19,029 bases of DNA from positions 1-19,029 of the forward strand of contig JBBQSN010000060.1 in the NCBI GenBank assembly GCA_038213835.1, in the 5' to 3' direction. The DNA is from JBBQSN01 sp038213835 (GTDB taxonomy: Bacteria; Actinomycetota; Actinomycetes; Actinomycetales; CAWJMD01). A program made the translations under genes and the position numbers. Shown in pieces: positions 1-7,427 of this stretch; position 1 is the stretch's first letter; each line of letters begins with the position of its first letter. The notes beneath the pieces are model-generated. The model saw only the letters and a list, made by a program, of their open reading frames with translations, was not told the DNA's origin and did not search any database.

Positions 1-252
1 GGGGTGCCGGTCGGCGCGCTCCCCCGCCGCCAGCTGGTCGGACCGGTCGAGCGCGACGCCGAGCTGCTGGAACCGCGGCCGGGCGACGTGCGCCCGTGCG
101 GTGGTGCAGTCCTCGCGCCAGCCCGGCAGCTGGTCCCGAGCGGACCGGAACCTCTCGGTGGTGGTCTGCGTGCGGCTCGTCCTGGCCCGGGGGCGTTGCT
201 GCGGTCGGGGCGCGAGAAGGCCGCGAAACGTGCTGACCGGACCACGGATCAC
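1..252 (-). CDS. Partial unrecognised protein, running off the left edge
   Basis: A minus-strand frame is open from a GTG at 252 to the window edge (84 codons, no stop). Third codon positions are strongly G or C, as in the real genes nearby, which is the main reason for listing it. The visible N-terminus is rich in Arg, Thr and Gln and has no signal peptide, membrane segment or motif I recognise. If real, it is divergent from the uracil-DNA-glycosylase-like gene that starts at 360, and the ~107 bases between them would hold both promoters. The start codon is uncertain. The region could also be untranslated GC-rich sequence. Confidence 0.33.
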   Translation of the reverse strand, partial: MIRGPVSTFRGLLAPRPQQRPRARTSRTQTTTERFRSARDQLPGWREDCTTARAHVARPRFQQLGVALDRSDQLAAGERADRHP

Positions 253-359
253 GCCACCGATGCCGTCGGTCGGGCGTCTCGGGCCTACTGTCGGGGTATG
301 ACGCGCCTCGGAACCCCGATCCCGACCTCGGCCCTGCACGAACCGCGGGTGGTCACGCC

Positions 360-1010
360 GTGACCGACGCACAGGCCCGGCGGATGGCTGACCCCGCGTA
401 CCGGGAGCAGGTGTGGGAGCAGCGCTACGCCGACCACATCAAGCCGATGAACCAGTGGATCGACTCGCTGAACACCCCTCGGCGGTGGATGCCGTACGTC
501 TCGCCGATCCACAGTGCCGGCGCCCACGTGCTCAGCGTGATGCGCGACCCCGGCCCGGCCACCGGCTGGGGCGAGGCGTTCGACGAGGACGACGGCGAGG
601 TCCGTCGTGGCTTCCTCAGCATGGAGAACGACGACGCGACCGCGGAGGAGAGCCTGCGGCTGGTCACCGAGGTCGCGGGCCTCGACACCCACGACGTCGC
701 CCCGTGGAGCTCGCACCCGTTCTACCTGGGCCACGACAGCGCGCTGACCGCGAACCAGATCGGCGAGGGCAGCAAGTACCTCAAGATGGCGCTGACGCAG
801 GTGCTGACCAACGTCATCGTCGTGGTGCTCCAGGGCACCGAGGCGAAGAAGTGCTGGGCCTCGGTCGCGAGCCGCGACCGCCGGTTCACCGAGGGCTACA
901 AGGTGCTGCACACGCACAACCCGGCCGCCCGCGCCCTGCAGCGCGACCGCGAGGACCGGATCAAGCACCGCGAGGACACCTGGCGCACCGTCGGCGAGTA
1001 CCTCGCCTGA
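360..1010 (+). CDS. Uracil-DNA glycosylase superfamily-like protein
   Basis: 216 aa, soluble, no signal peptide. The layout resembles the UDG fold: a strand followed by an RDPGP loop at residues 57-66 (VLSVMRDPGP, comparable to the GxDP motif I region), a conserved SMENDDATAE segment at 87-96, PWSSHPFY at 115-122 (comparable to the PW/N loop), a hydrophobic strand with VVLQGTEA at 155-162 and a late HTHNPAA segment at 184-190 (comparable to the HPS/P motif). This suggests a distant UDG-like base-excision repair or nucleic-acid protein. The activity is an inference because the motifs are divergent. The GTG start at 360 has only a weak ribosome site; an in-frame ATG at 384 is a possible alternative. 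The gene is convergent with the Tad operon and ends just before a shared hairpin terminator. Confidence 0.72.
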   Translation: MTDAQARRMADPAYREQVWEQRYADHIKPMNQWIDSLNTPRRWMPYVSPIHSAGAHVLSVMRDPGPATGWGEAFDEDDGEVRRGFLSMENDDATAEESLRLVTEVAGLDTHDVAPWSSHPFYLGHDSALTANQIGEGSKYLKMALTQVLTNVIVVVLQGTEAKKCWASVASRDRRFTEGYKVLHTHNPAARALQRDREDRIKHREDTWRTVGEYLA

Positions 1011-1029
1011 TCGGCTCTCGTTCGGCACC

Positions 1030-1065
1030 GTCGGCCGGCCCCCTGGACCAGGGGTGCCGGCCGAC
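1030..1065. terminator. Bidirectional hairpin terminator
   Basis: Outer arms GTCGGCCGGC (1030-1039) and GCCGGCCGAC (1056-1065) pair perfectly. Inner arms CCCCTGG (1040-1046) and CCAGGGG (1048-1054) pair perfectly around a single A, with one bulged T at 1055. That is a 17-bp stem lying between the stop codons of two convergent genes (1010 and 1071). No long T tract follows on either side, which is common in GC-rich actinobacteria. Confidence 0.75.
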
Positions 1066-1070
1066 GTCGT

Positions 1071-1568
1071 TCAGCCGGTGTCGACCCGGGCCCGTGCGGT
1101 GGCGCGCAGCTCGATGCCCCCGGAGAACGCCTCGAGCACCCAGCCGACCAGCGCAGGACGCGCCGTCGCCGTGAGCGAGACCTCGGCCGTGCGCCCGTCG
1201 GGAGTGCCGGTGCTCGCGCCGACGGCGAGGTCCTCGAACTCCGCGCGGGCACCTCGGTCGTCGAGGTAGCCCTCGACCCGGTCACGCACCGACGCGTCCG
1301 AGAGCGGGACGCTGCCCGGATCGGCGCCGGCGGGGAAGTAGATGCTCTCGTCGATCTCGTCGGCGGCGTCCAGGGCCGCACCGTCGGCGACGGCGATCAA
1401 CCGCTTGCGCTCGAGGTGCACCGTGGACGCGCTCACCACGACCAGCACGAGCGACAGCGCGATCGTCGCGTAGGCGATCACCAGCAGCAGGACCTGCCCG
1501 TCGTCGCAGGCGTCGCCGTCACCCCGCCCCCGGCGGACCCGGTCGCCGACGCTCCTGCAGCGGGTCAC
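1071..1568 (-). CDS. TadG-like pilus assembly protein
   Basis: 165 aa, last gene of the pilus operon. A short basic N-terminus is followed by a single hydrophobic segment (about residues 26-50) and then the typical TadG_N pattern, HLERKRLIAVADGAALDAAD (51-70), in which an ERxRL/ADGAALDAA stretch follows the membrane helix. The remainder is a small exported domain. The residue five positions after Gly24 is Leu rather than Glu, as in proteins of this class that are not prepilin-peptidase substrates. The GTG start (1568) overlaps the stop of the upstream tadE-like gene as GTGA, so translation is probably coupled. It probably acts as an envelope-anchored accessory of the Flp pilus. It ends before the terminator at 1030-1065. 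Confidence 0.85.
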   Translation of the reverse strand: MTRCRSVGDRVRRGRGDGDACDDGQVLLLVIAYATIALSLVLVVVSASTVHLERKRLIAVADGAALDAADEIDESIYFPAGADPGSVPLSDASVRDRVEGYLDDRGARAEFEDLAVGASTGTPDGRTAEVSLTATARPALVGWVLEAFSGGIELRATARARVDTG

Positions 1569-2053
1569 GGGACCAGCCCGGCGAACCGCTCGACCACGGA
1601 CTCCCCCGTCGCGCTCACCGGCACCCGGGCGGGGATCGCCGCGTCCACGAAGGCCGGCACGCCGGGCAGCAGGACCTCCAGCTCGACCGTGACGCCGACC
1701 CGGGTCTCGGGGGTGGTGCAGGGTCGGTCCGAGCAGAACACCGTGACGACCGGCGCCGGATCGCCCTCGCCGGCCAGGCCCTGGTCGCGCAGCGCCATCG
1801 CGACGACCGCGTCGACCTGGCGGGCCGCCTGGGCCTCGTCCGGCGCGGAGGCCAGCACCCTGGCCGCCTCCCGCGAGGCGCCCTCGACCGCGAACGACGC
1901 CGCCTGCAGCTGTCCCAGCGCGACGACCAGGTAGACCACCGGGACGAGGAGCAGCACCCCGAGGGTGAGGAACTCCAGCAGCGCGCTGCCCTCCTCGGCC
2001 GGCTCCCGGGCGCGTCGGACCCGCTGCACGACCGCCGACCGGGCCCGGTTCAC
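1565..2053 (-). CDS. TadE-like pseudopilin
   Basis: 162 aa. A basic leader is followed by EEGSALLEFLTLG (residues 20-32) and a hydrophobic helix (about 28-50). With cleavage after Gly22, Glu27 falls at +5, the classical prepilin-peptidase arrangement of TadE/TadF pseudopilins. The exported part has two cysteines (Cys107 and Cys112) that may form a disulfide. I chose the GTG at 2053 because it overlaps the preceding stop as GTGA, as at other junctions in this operon; the frame stays open further upstream but would run inside the preceding gene. It is a probable minor pilin of the Tad pilus, membrane-anchored before processing. Confidence 0.85.
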   Translation of the reverse strand: MNRARSAVVQRVRRAREPAEEGSALLEFLTLGVLLLVPVVYLVVALGQLQAASFAVEGASREAARVLASAPDEAQAARQVDAVVAMALRDQGLAGEGDPAPVVTVFCSDRPCTTPETRVGVTVELEVLLPGVPAFVDAAIPARVPVSATGESVVERFAGLVP

Positions 2054-2478
2054 CCCTCGTCCACGCGCTTCTCGTCCACGCCGTGACCGGCCACGGAGAT
2101 CCCGCTGCCCGGTCCGAGCAGGCCGATCACCGGCAGCGGCGCGCTCACCCTCACCTCGACCACCGGCACGCCGTCCACGAGGGTGCTGCCGGCGGTGACG
2201 TCCTCGGCGTACCGCGACGACAGCGACAGCGCGATCAGCTCGCGCGTGCGAGCAGCCCCCTGCGCCGGTGACCTGTCGGCGAGCCCGCCGTACCGCGCCC
2301 CCTCCGACGCGCAGTCGACGAGGGTGTTGCGCACGTGCAGCACCACGGCGAGCTGGATCACGCCGACGAACATCAGCGTGACCAGCCCGCCGACCAGCGC
2401 GAAGTCGACGACGGCCGACCCCGTGTCCCCGGTCGGCCGGCGGGTCCGGCACCCGTGGGTGCTGCGCTGACGGCCCAC
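2050..2478 (-). CDS. TadE-like pseudopilin (Asp at +5)
   Basis: 142 aa. A basic, Arg-rich leader ends at Gly20, followed by SAVVDFALVGGLVTLMFVGV (21-40). This is the usual TadE pattern, except that the residue at +5 after the presumed cleavage site is Asp25 rather than Glu. One hydrophobic helix (about 24-47) is followed by a small exported domain with a TadE-like CASEGARYGG segment (56-65). GTG start at 2478, four bases after the preceding pilin-like gene stops at 2483. It is co-transcribed with the rest of the Tad operon. The likely role is a minor pilin that works with the second TadE-like protein immediately downstream. Confidence 0.85.
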   Translation of the reverse strand: MGRQRSTHGCRTRRPTGDTGSAVVDFALVGGLVTLMFVGVIQLAVVLHVRNTLVDCASEGARYGGLADRSPAQGAARTRELIALSLSSRYAEDVTAGSTLVDGVPVVEVRVSAPLPVIGLLGPGSGISVAGHGVDEKRVDEG

Positions 2479-2482
2479 GACG

Positions 2483-2674
2483 TCAGGAGTTCAGGACGCG
2501 GGACATCGCCTCGGTGAACACCTGCTCGAGCTGGTCGCCCGCCAGCGCCCAGATCCCGACCACCAGGCCGGCGGTCATCAGCGTGACCATCACCCAGCCC
2601 GGGACGTCCCCGCGTTCCGGATCGGCCACCGTCGCTGCCAGGCGTCGGCGCAGTGCTCGTGCGGACGTGCTCAT
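2483..2674 (-). CDS. Small Flp-pilin-like membrane protein
   Basis: 63 aa in the position where flp (the major pilin) sits in actinobacterial Tad operons, between tadC and tadE. A basic N-terminus and RGDVPGW (21-27) precede one hydrophobic helix (about 26-46), then an amphipathic tail QLEQVFTEAMSRVL (48-61). The size and layout fit a Flp-like pilin, but the usual Gly-x4-Glu-Tyr processing motif is missing: five residues after Gly22 is Trp27. I chose the ATG at 2674 because a GAGGGG ribosome site lies just upstream. An in-frame ATG at 2740 overlaps the tadC stop as ATGA and would add 22 residues, so that start is also possible. Whether this is the major pilin or a membrane accessory is unresolved. 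Confidence 0.72.
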   Translation of the reverse strand: MSTSARALRRRLAATVADPERGDVPGWVMVTLMTAGLVVGIWALAGDQLEQVFTEAMSRVLNS

Positions 2675-2736
2675 GTCTACCCCTCGTGACGTCGTGCCGG
2701 GCGGTTCGTCGGTCCATCGATCCAGCAGGCCCCGGC

Positions 2737-3678
2737 TCATCCGAGGTCCAGTCGCAGCACGGCGAGGCCAGGGTAGACGGCGAACAGCACGGTGACGGGA
2801 AGGACCAGGAAGACCACCGGGACCATCATCGCGATCTCCTTCTTCCCACCCTCCTCCATCAGCTGTCGCCGGCCGGCCTCGCGGACGTCCTGCGCCTGGG
2901 CACGCAGGACGTCGGCCAACGGGGTGCCACGCTCGACGGCCACAGCCACGCCGTCGACGAAGCGGGCCAGGATGGGCAGGCTGGTGCGTGAGGCGAGGCC
3001 CTCGAGGGCCTCGACGAGCGAGGCTCCGGCCCGGGCGTCGGCCAGGGTGCGGCGCAGCTCGATCGACAGCTCGCCGCTGGTGCTGCGCGCCACCCGCTCC
3101 AGGGCGCCGATCGGGCCCTCGCCGGCACCGACCGAGAGGGCGAGGAGCTCTGCGACGGTCGGGAACTCGGTGAGGATCCGCTGCTCACGACGACGCACGG
3201 CACGACTGAGGGCCTGGTCGCGGCCGAACACGCCCAGCAGGGTCGCGATCACGACGAGCCCGAGCATCGGTACCGGACGCACCCCCTGCCGCGCCCCGAC
3301 GAGCATCGCCAGGGCAAGACCGGCGCCGAGGCCGAGCACGCCCCACACCACCTGCTGGGCCCGGAACTGCTCCACGCTGGTGCCGCGGCCGAGCTGGTCG
3401 AGACGTCGGCGCACCGTGCCCGGCCCCCCGGTCAGCCGCTCCACCCACGTGACGGCGTCAGACATGACCGGGCGCAGCATCCGCTCGATCACGCCGAACG
3501 GCCCGTGCACGGGGGTGTCCAGCAGCAGCGTGGACGGCGCGGCGACGTCGCGCACGTACGGCGCCAGCCGGTCGTCCAGCGTGGGCCGGCGCAGCACGGG
3601 CAGCCGCACGACCGCGAGCCAGGCGCCGAGCCCCCCGGCGAGCCCGAGCACGGCTCCGAGCCACCAGGACGGTGTCAT
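2737..3678 (-). CDS. tadC: Tad pilus inner-membrane platform protein TadC
   Basis: 313 aa type II secretion F-domain (T2SSF) protein. An N-terminal membrane helix (about 5-25) is followed by a central pair of hydrophobic segments (about 110-155), the cytoplasmic helical T2SSF domain (about 165-275, starting near EFPTVAELLALSV) and a C-terminal membrane segment ending in VLFAVYPGLAVL. TadC pairs with TadB to form the inner-membrane platform on which the TadA/CpaF ATPase works. The ATG at 3678 overlaps the tadB stop as ATGA. A longer open frame continues upstream through tadB and cpaF, but it is only an antiframe of those genes. Confidence 0.9.
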   Translation of the reverse strand: MTPSWWLGAVLGLAGGLGAWLAVVRLPVLRRPTLDDRLAPYVRDVAAPSTLLLDTPVHGPFGVIERMLRPVMSDAVTWVERLTGGPGTVRRRLDQLGRGTSVEQFRAQQVVWGVLGLGAGLALAMLVGARQGVRPVPMLGLVVIATLLGVFGRDQALSRAVRRREQRILTEFPTVAELLALSVGAGEGPIGALERVARSTSGELSIELRRTLADARAGASLVEALEGLASRTSLPILARFVDGVAVAVERGTPLADVLRAQAQDVREAGRRQLMEEGGKKEIAMMVPVVFLVLPVTVLFAVYPGLAVLRLDLG

Positions 3679-4544
3679 CGCAGCACCCGGCTCTCCTCGG
3701 GCAGCCGCCCGACCCGGACCATCACCCGGTAGGCGACGACGGACACGACACCGCCGACACCCAGCACGGCGACCCCGGTGCCGGTGTTGTACGCGGTGAC
3801 CGCCTCCGGGCGTGATGACAGCAACGCCAGCACGATCCACGGCGCGGCCACCGCGAGCCGTGCGGCGTTGACCGTCCAGCTCTGCCGCGCCTCCAGCTCG
3901 GCCCGGGTGCGGGCGTCGTCGCGCAGGAAGGTCGACAGGGTGCGCAGCAGCCGCCCGAGGTCGCTGCCGCCGACCTCGCGGGTGAGCCGCAGCGCCTCGA
4001 CGATGCGGTCCGCGACCGGGTCGGCCAGCCGTTCCTTCAGCCGGTCGAGGCAGTCGACGAAACGCCCTGTGGCGCGGTAGTCCTCGGCGAAAGTGAGGAA
4101 CGCCGGACGGAGCTCGGCCGGCCCGCGCTCGCCGAGCTGCGCCAGCGCCTCCGGCAGCGACAGACCGGCCCGGATGCCGGACGTGAGGTGGTCGACGGCC
4201 TCGGGCCACAGGTCGCGCACGAGCGTGCGACGTCGTCGGGCGCGCATCCGCACCACCGCGATCGGCGTCCAGGACGCGATGGCGGCGAAGCACAGCGCGA
4301 TCGGCGGGGACGACGAGACGGCGAGCACCACGAGCAGGGTGGCCAGTGCCACTGCGGCGCAGGTGAGCAGCAGCGCTCGCGGACCCACCCCCGCCATGTC
4401 GGCCTGTCGCAGCTCGTCCTCCAGCCGGGTGCTCCAGGTGGGCCCGGCGTCGTCGACGACTGCGGGTCGGGGGGCCGGGACCCAAGCCGACCACCAGACC
4501 AGGAAGAGACCTGCTCCGAGGACGATGCCGACGAGAGCGCCCAC
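3675..4544 (-). CDS. tadB: Tad pilus inner-membrane platform protein TadB
   Basis: 289 aa T2SSF-domain protein. There is one N-terminal helix (about 3-20), two adjacent hydrophobic segments (about 55-100), a basic stretch RMRARRRRTL, the helical cytoplasmic T2SSF domain (about 110-225; WPEAVDHLTSGIRAGLSLPEAL is characteristic) and C-terminal membrane helices. It forms the platform with TadC and receives energy from CpaF. GTG start at 4544, three bases after the cpaF stop, and it overlaps tadC by four bases. Length and order match actinobacterial Tad operons. Confidence 0.9.
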   Translation of the reverse strand: MGALVGIVLGAGLFLVWWSAWVPAPRPAVVDDAGPTWSTRLEDELRQADMAGVGPRALLLTCAAVALATLLVVLAVSSSPPIALCFAAIASWTPIAVVRMRARRRRTLVRDLWPEAVDHLTSGIRAGLSLPEALAQLGERGPAELRPAFLTFAEDYRATGRFVDCLDRLKERLADPVADRIVEALRLTREVGGSDLGRLLRTLSTFLRDDARTRAELEARQSWTVNAARLAVAAPWIVLALLSSRPEAVTAYNTGTGVAVLGVGGVVSVVAYRVMVRVGRLPEESRVLR

Positions 4545-4547
4545 GGC

Positions 4548-5780
4548 TCAGGCGCTCTCGCGCTGGAGGATGCTGGTGACGTCGATCCCTGCCCGCTCGA
4601 ACCGCTCCGGGTGAGGCGGGTAGCCGTCGGCACGGACCAGGCGTCCAGCTCGGGTGGTGAAGACGTCGGCCGTCTCGACGACGTCCAGCTCGACCCGGCC
4701 CGGTACCGCCACGACCTCCCGCACGCGACGCACGCCGTCGGCGTCCAGCACGACGTGCACGACGAGGTCGACGCACCCCGCCACGGTCGGGACGACGAAC
4801 CGGGAGCCGACGTTCTCGCCGGCCAGCAGCGGCAGGGTGCACATCTTCGTGATCGCCTCGCGGGCGCTGTTCGCATGGATGCTCGCCATCCCGGGCAGGC
4901 CGCTGTTGAGGGCGATGAGCAGGTCGAGGCTCTCGGCCTGCCTCACCTCCCCGACGACGATCCGGCTGGGACGCATCCGCAGCGCCTCCTTGACCAGCCG
5001 GCGCAGCGGAATCTCCCCGGTGCCCTCGAGGCTCGGCTGCCGGCACTGCATGCCGACGACGTCGCGCAGCGGGATCTTCAGCTCGAAGACCTCCTCGCAG
5101 GTGACGACCCGCTCTCGCGGCGGGATCGCCGCGCCGAGGCAGTTGAGCATGGTGGTCTTGCCGGCCTGGGTCCCGCCGGAGACCAGGACGTTGAGCCCCG
5201 CGACCACGGCGGCGTCGAGGAAGTCGGCGCACTGCCGGGTGAGGGTGCCGAGCTCGACCAGGTCGTCGAGCCGGTCTGCCTTGACGACGAACTTGCGGAT
5301 GTTGAGCGCCCAGTGCCGCCTGGTGATGTCGGGGATCACGACGTGCAGTCGGCTGCCGTCGCTCAGCATGGCGTCAACGAACGGGCTCGAGAGGTCGACC
5401 CGGCGGCCGGACGACTTCAGCATCCGCTCCACCAGGTCGCGCACCATGTCGCCGGTCAGGATCGTCGTGGTCAGCTCTGGAACCCCGTCGCGGGCGACGA
5501 AGACCTTGCCGGGCTCGTTGACCCAGACCTCCTCGACCCGCGGGTCGTCGAGGTACTGCTGCAGCGGGCCGAGCCCGGCGACGACGTCCAGGACGGTCTT
5601 GACCGCGGCGCCCGGGTCCGGCAGCGGCGGCAGGCCACCGGACAGGGAACGTGCGTCGTAGTCGGCGACGGCCTCCTCGACCAGCCGGCGGACGTCGACG
5701 ACGTCGCGGGACGGGTCGACCCCGCGGCGGCGGATGAGCTCGCGCACCTCGGTCTCGACGATCGTCACGGCGTCCACCAT
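4548..5780 (-). CDS. cpaF: Tad/Flp pilus assembly ATPase TadA (CpaF family)
   Basis: 410 aa cytoplasmic secretion ATPase of the type II/IV family that powers pilin assembly. It has an N-terminal domain (about 1-150), a Walker A loop SGGTQAGKTT (201-210), an Asp-box-like TCEEVFELK (227-235), a Walker B-like RIVVGEVR (273-280) and the His-box IHANSA (301-306). All catalytic motifs look intact. The ATG at 5780 is preceded by GGGAGGGGG and a promoter. It is the first gene of the operon; tadZ/cpaE, which often precedes it in other Tad loci, is absent. Two fragments of a near-identical second copy lie at 7428-7651 and 11979-12246. Confidence 0.93.
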   Translation of the reverse strand: MVDAVTIVETEVRELIRRRGVDPSRDVVDVRRLVEEAVADYDARSLSGGLPPLPDPGAAVKTVLDVVAGLGPLQQYLDDPRVEEVWVNEPGKVFVARDGVPELTTTILTGDMVRDLVERMLKSSGRRVDLSSPFVDAMLSDGSRLHVVIPDITRRHWALNIRKFVVKADRLDDLVELGTLTRQCADFLDAAVVAGLNVLVSGGTQAGKTTMLNCLGAAIPPRERVVTCEEVFELKIPLRDVVGMQCRQPSLEGTGEIPLRRLVKEALRMRPSRIVVGEVRQAESLDLLIALNSGLPGMASIHANSAREAITKMCTLPLLAGENVGSRFVVPTVAGCVDLVVHVVLDADGVRRVREVVAVPGRVELDVVETADVFTTRAGRLVRADGYPPHPERFERAGIDVTSILQRESA

Positions 5781-5805
5781 GACCCCCTCCCGGTCGATCG
5801 GGGCG

Positions 5806-5856
5806 AGTATGGCAAACGACCGCCAGCCGTATCAACCGTCTCCACCCGTTAGGGTG
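5806..5856 (-). promoter_or_regulatory. Tad operon promoter with upstream inverted repeat
   Basis: Reading on the minus strand: an inverted repeat CACCC-TAAC-GGGTG (5856-5843), then -35 TTGATA (5835-5830), an 18-base spacer and -10 CATACT (5811-5806), about 26 bases before the cpaF ATG. The same arrangement (repeat, -35, 18-base spacer, -10, GGGAGGGGG) recurs upstream of the truncated cpaF copy near 12246-12324. Conservation of spacing and of the repeat arms, while the surrounding bases differ, supports a real promoter. It also suggests the repeat is a protein-binding site. Confidence 0.6.
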
Positions 5857-5858
5857 AG

Positions 5859-6375
5859 TGCCTGAAGCCGACGAGGTCGGCGAGACCGGGAGCGCTTGGG
5901 TGGCGACGGGTAGGACGCAGGGCGCGCCCCCCAGGGTCGTGCGTGATCAACTCGTCATCGCCCGATCCGAGGCGCCGGGGTGCGCGCCCGGAGGACCTGA
6001 TGGAACGGGACCTCGCCGGCAGCTCACCACGCCCAGGTCGAGGTGGCCGACGACGTGGACGAGGACGCCGTGGTGGTCCAGGTGAACGTCGACGGCCGTG
6101 GACGGTCGGTTGGCGCGCCGGGGCCTCTCGGGTGCATGGCCCGGCGGGTTCGGGATGACCCCGCGGGCCGAGCCCGGCATCGGATGTGGTGGCCGAGGCG
6201 GCCGACGATACCCAGGCTCTGGAAGCCGCGGCGGAAAGGTGCCGTTATGCGGCAGTTTGTGCAGCCTCACCCCAGTACCGATCGGGCCGTCGCACGCTGA
6301 TGGCTGTCGCTCGGCGCGTTGGTTCCGAATACTGGGCAGGTGCGCGTTCGCGCACGCAGCCAGGAGGAGAATCTC
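5859..6375. other. Intergenic stretch with a possible STAS-domain scrap
   Basis: No intact gene is visible between the Tad promoter and the CHRD gene. On the minus strand at about 6025-6105 the frame reads VDVHLDHHGVLVHVVGHLDL, which resembles the first two strands of a STAS (anti-sigma-factor antagonist) domain. The similarity stops abruptly afterwards and I see no start or continuation. It may be the remains of a decayed gene, or chance. Confidence 0.25.
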
Positions 6376-6837
6376 ATGTCGCACTTCACCATTCGTCGTC
6401 TCGGCGTCGCCGCTACCGCGCTCGCGCTCGGTGCCACCGGCGTCCTCGCCGCCACGACATCAGCACAAGCCCGCGAAGCCGGTCGTCAGTTCACCACCGA
6501 CCTGAACGGCGCCGACGAGGTTCCAGGCCCCGGGGACCCCGACGGCTCTGGGGACGCCACCATCACCGTCCGGCCCGGCGCCAACGCGCAGATCTGCTGG
6601 GACGTGTCGGTCGAGGGCATCGACACACCCGTTGCCGGGCACCTGCACGAGGCACCCGCCGGCGTCGCCGGGCCTGTCGTGGTGGGCTTCGCGAACGCCG
6701 CAGGCTCGTTCGACTTCGCCGGCTGCGCGACAGTGACGAAGTCGCTCGCGAAGGACGTCCTGAAGAATCCGGCGAACTACTACGTCAACGTGCACAACGC
6801 GTCGTACCCGGCCGGGGCCCTCCGCGGGCAGCTCTGA
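6376..6837 (+). CDS. Secreted CHRD-domain protein
   Basis: 153 aa. Residues 1-32 form a Sec signal peptide: basic RR at 7-8, a hydrophobic core, and the site TSAQA|REAG (cleavage after about residue 32). The rest is one CHRD (chordin-like) domain, recognised by GHLHEAPAGVAGPVVV (88-103) and the closing NYYVNVHNASYPAGALRGQL (134-153). Cys74 and Cys117 could form a disulfide. Bacterial CHRD proteins are extracytoplasmic and their roles are mostly unknown. I chose the ATG at 6376 because AGGAGGAG lies at 6362-6369; an upstream in-frame start at 6319 would bury the signal peptide. It is a single gene, divergent from the Tad operon. Confidence 0.88.
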   Translation: MSHFTIRRLGVAATALALGATGVLAATTSAQAREAGRQFTTDLNGADEVPGPGDPDGSGDATITVRPGANAQICWDVSVEGIDTPVAGHLHEAPAGVAGPVVVGFANAAGSFDFAGCATVTKSLAKDVLKNPANYYVNVHNASYPAGALRGQL

Positions 6838-7427
6838 CCGACGTACGCCCCCCGACCACCCCCTTCGCCCCGCCCGCGCCTGCGATGGGAACGGCGGAGG
6901 TCTCCTTGCGAACCGAGCCGTGCTTCGCTGTCCAGCGACGAGGTCGACGTCAGGCCTACCCGCCAGAACGGCTGCTGACGCTGCGGAGACCTCGAGGGGC
7001 TGTTCGCGGTTCAGGGTGTAGCGGTGGCGGCGCACCGTCGGCCGGGTAGGTGTCGAGGTCTTCCGACGACGGGTTCTCACCCCCCCGCAGCCGGAAGACC
7101 TCGGCGTGCCTGACGCCGGCTTCGCTCGTCCGGAGCTTGACCACGTCCTGCAGGCTCGACGAGCTCGGCCACGGAGGCCGGCGACAACGGCTCGAGCCCG
7201 ATCGTGCAGTCCTGCAGGCCCTGAGGTCCGGCTGGAACGGTGATGCCGTCGGTCCGGCGCAGGAGCTCCTCGCGACAGCGACGTCCTGAGGCTGGCGCAC
7301 GAGCCGATGGGGGTGGTCCTCGACGGCGGCGGTGTTCTGGACGGTCCACCGTTCCCACCAGGGCCATCACAGCACTTCCCTCAAGGGGGCGGCGGGGCCT
7401 CGGGTGTGTCACGACGTCACCATCGCG
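6838..7427. other. Decayed intergenic stretch, no intact gene
   Basis: I find no convincing gene between the CHRD gene and the cpaF fragment. On the minus strand around 7150-7290 one frame reads like coding sequence (LQDCTIGLEPLSPASVAELVE), a pattern also seen in the ATPase part of large AAA-type regulators, but it is short, has no start and runs into frames without continuity. It is best viewed as gene scrap. Confidence 0.3.

Noticed and set aside
3679..5232. Upstream extension of the tadC frame through tadB and cpaF
   Set aside because: It is Arg/Pro/Gly-rich antiframe sequence of two well-supported genes; the ATG at 3678 gives a normal TadC length.
4188..5852. Long plus-strand frame opposite tadB and cpaF
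   Set aside because: Shadow of the minus-strand genes; no ribosome site or protein family signature.
6025..6105. STAS-like segment on the minus strand
   Set aside because: Too short and without continuation to call as a gene; mentioned only as a possible scrap within the intergenic entry.
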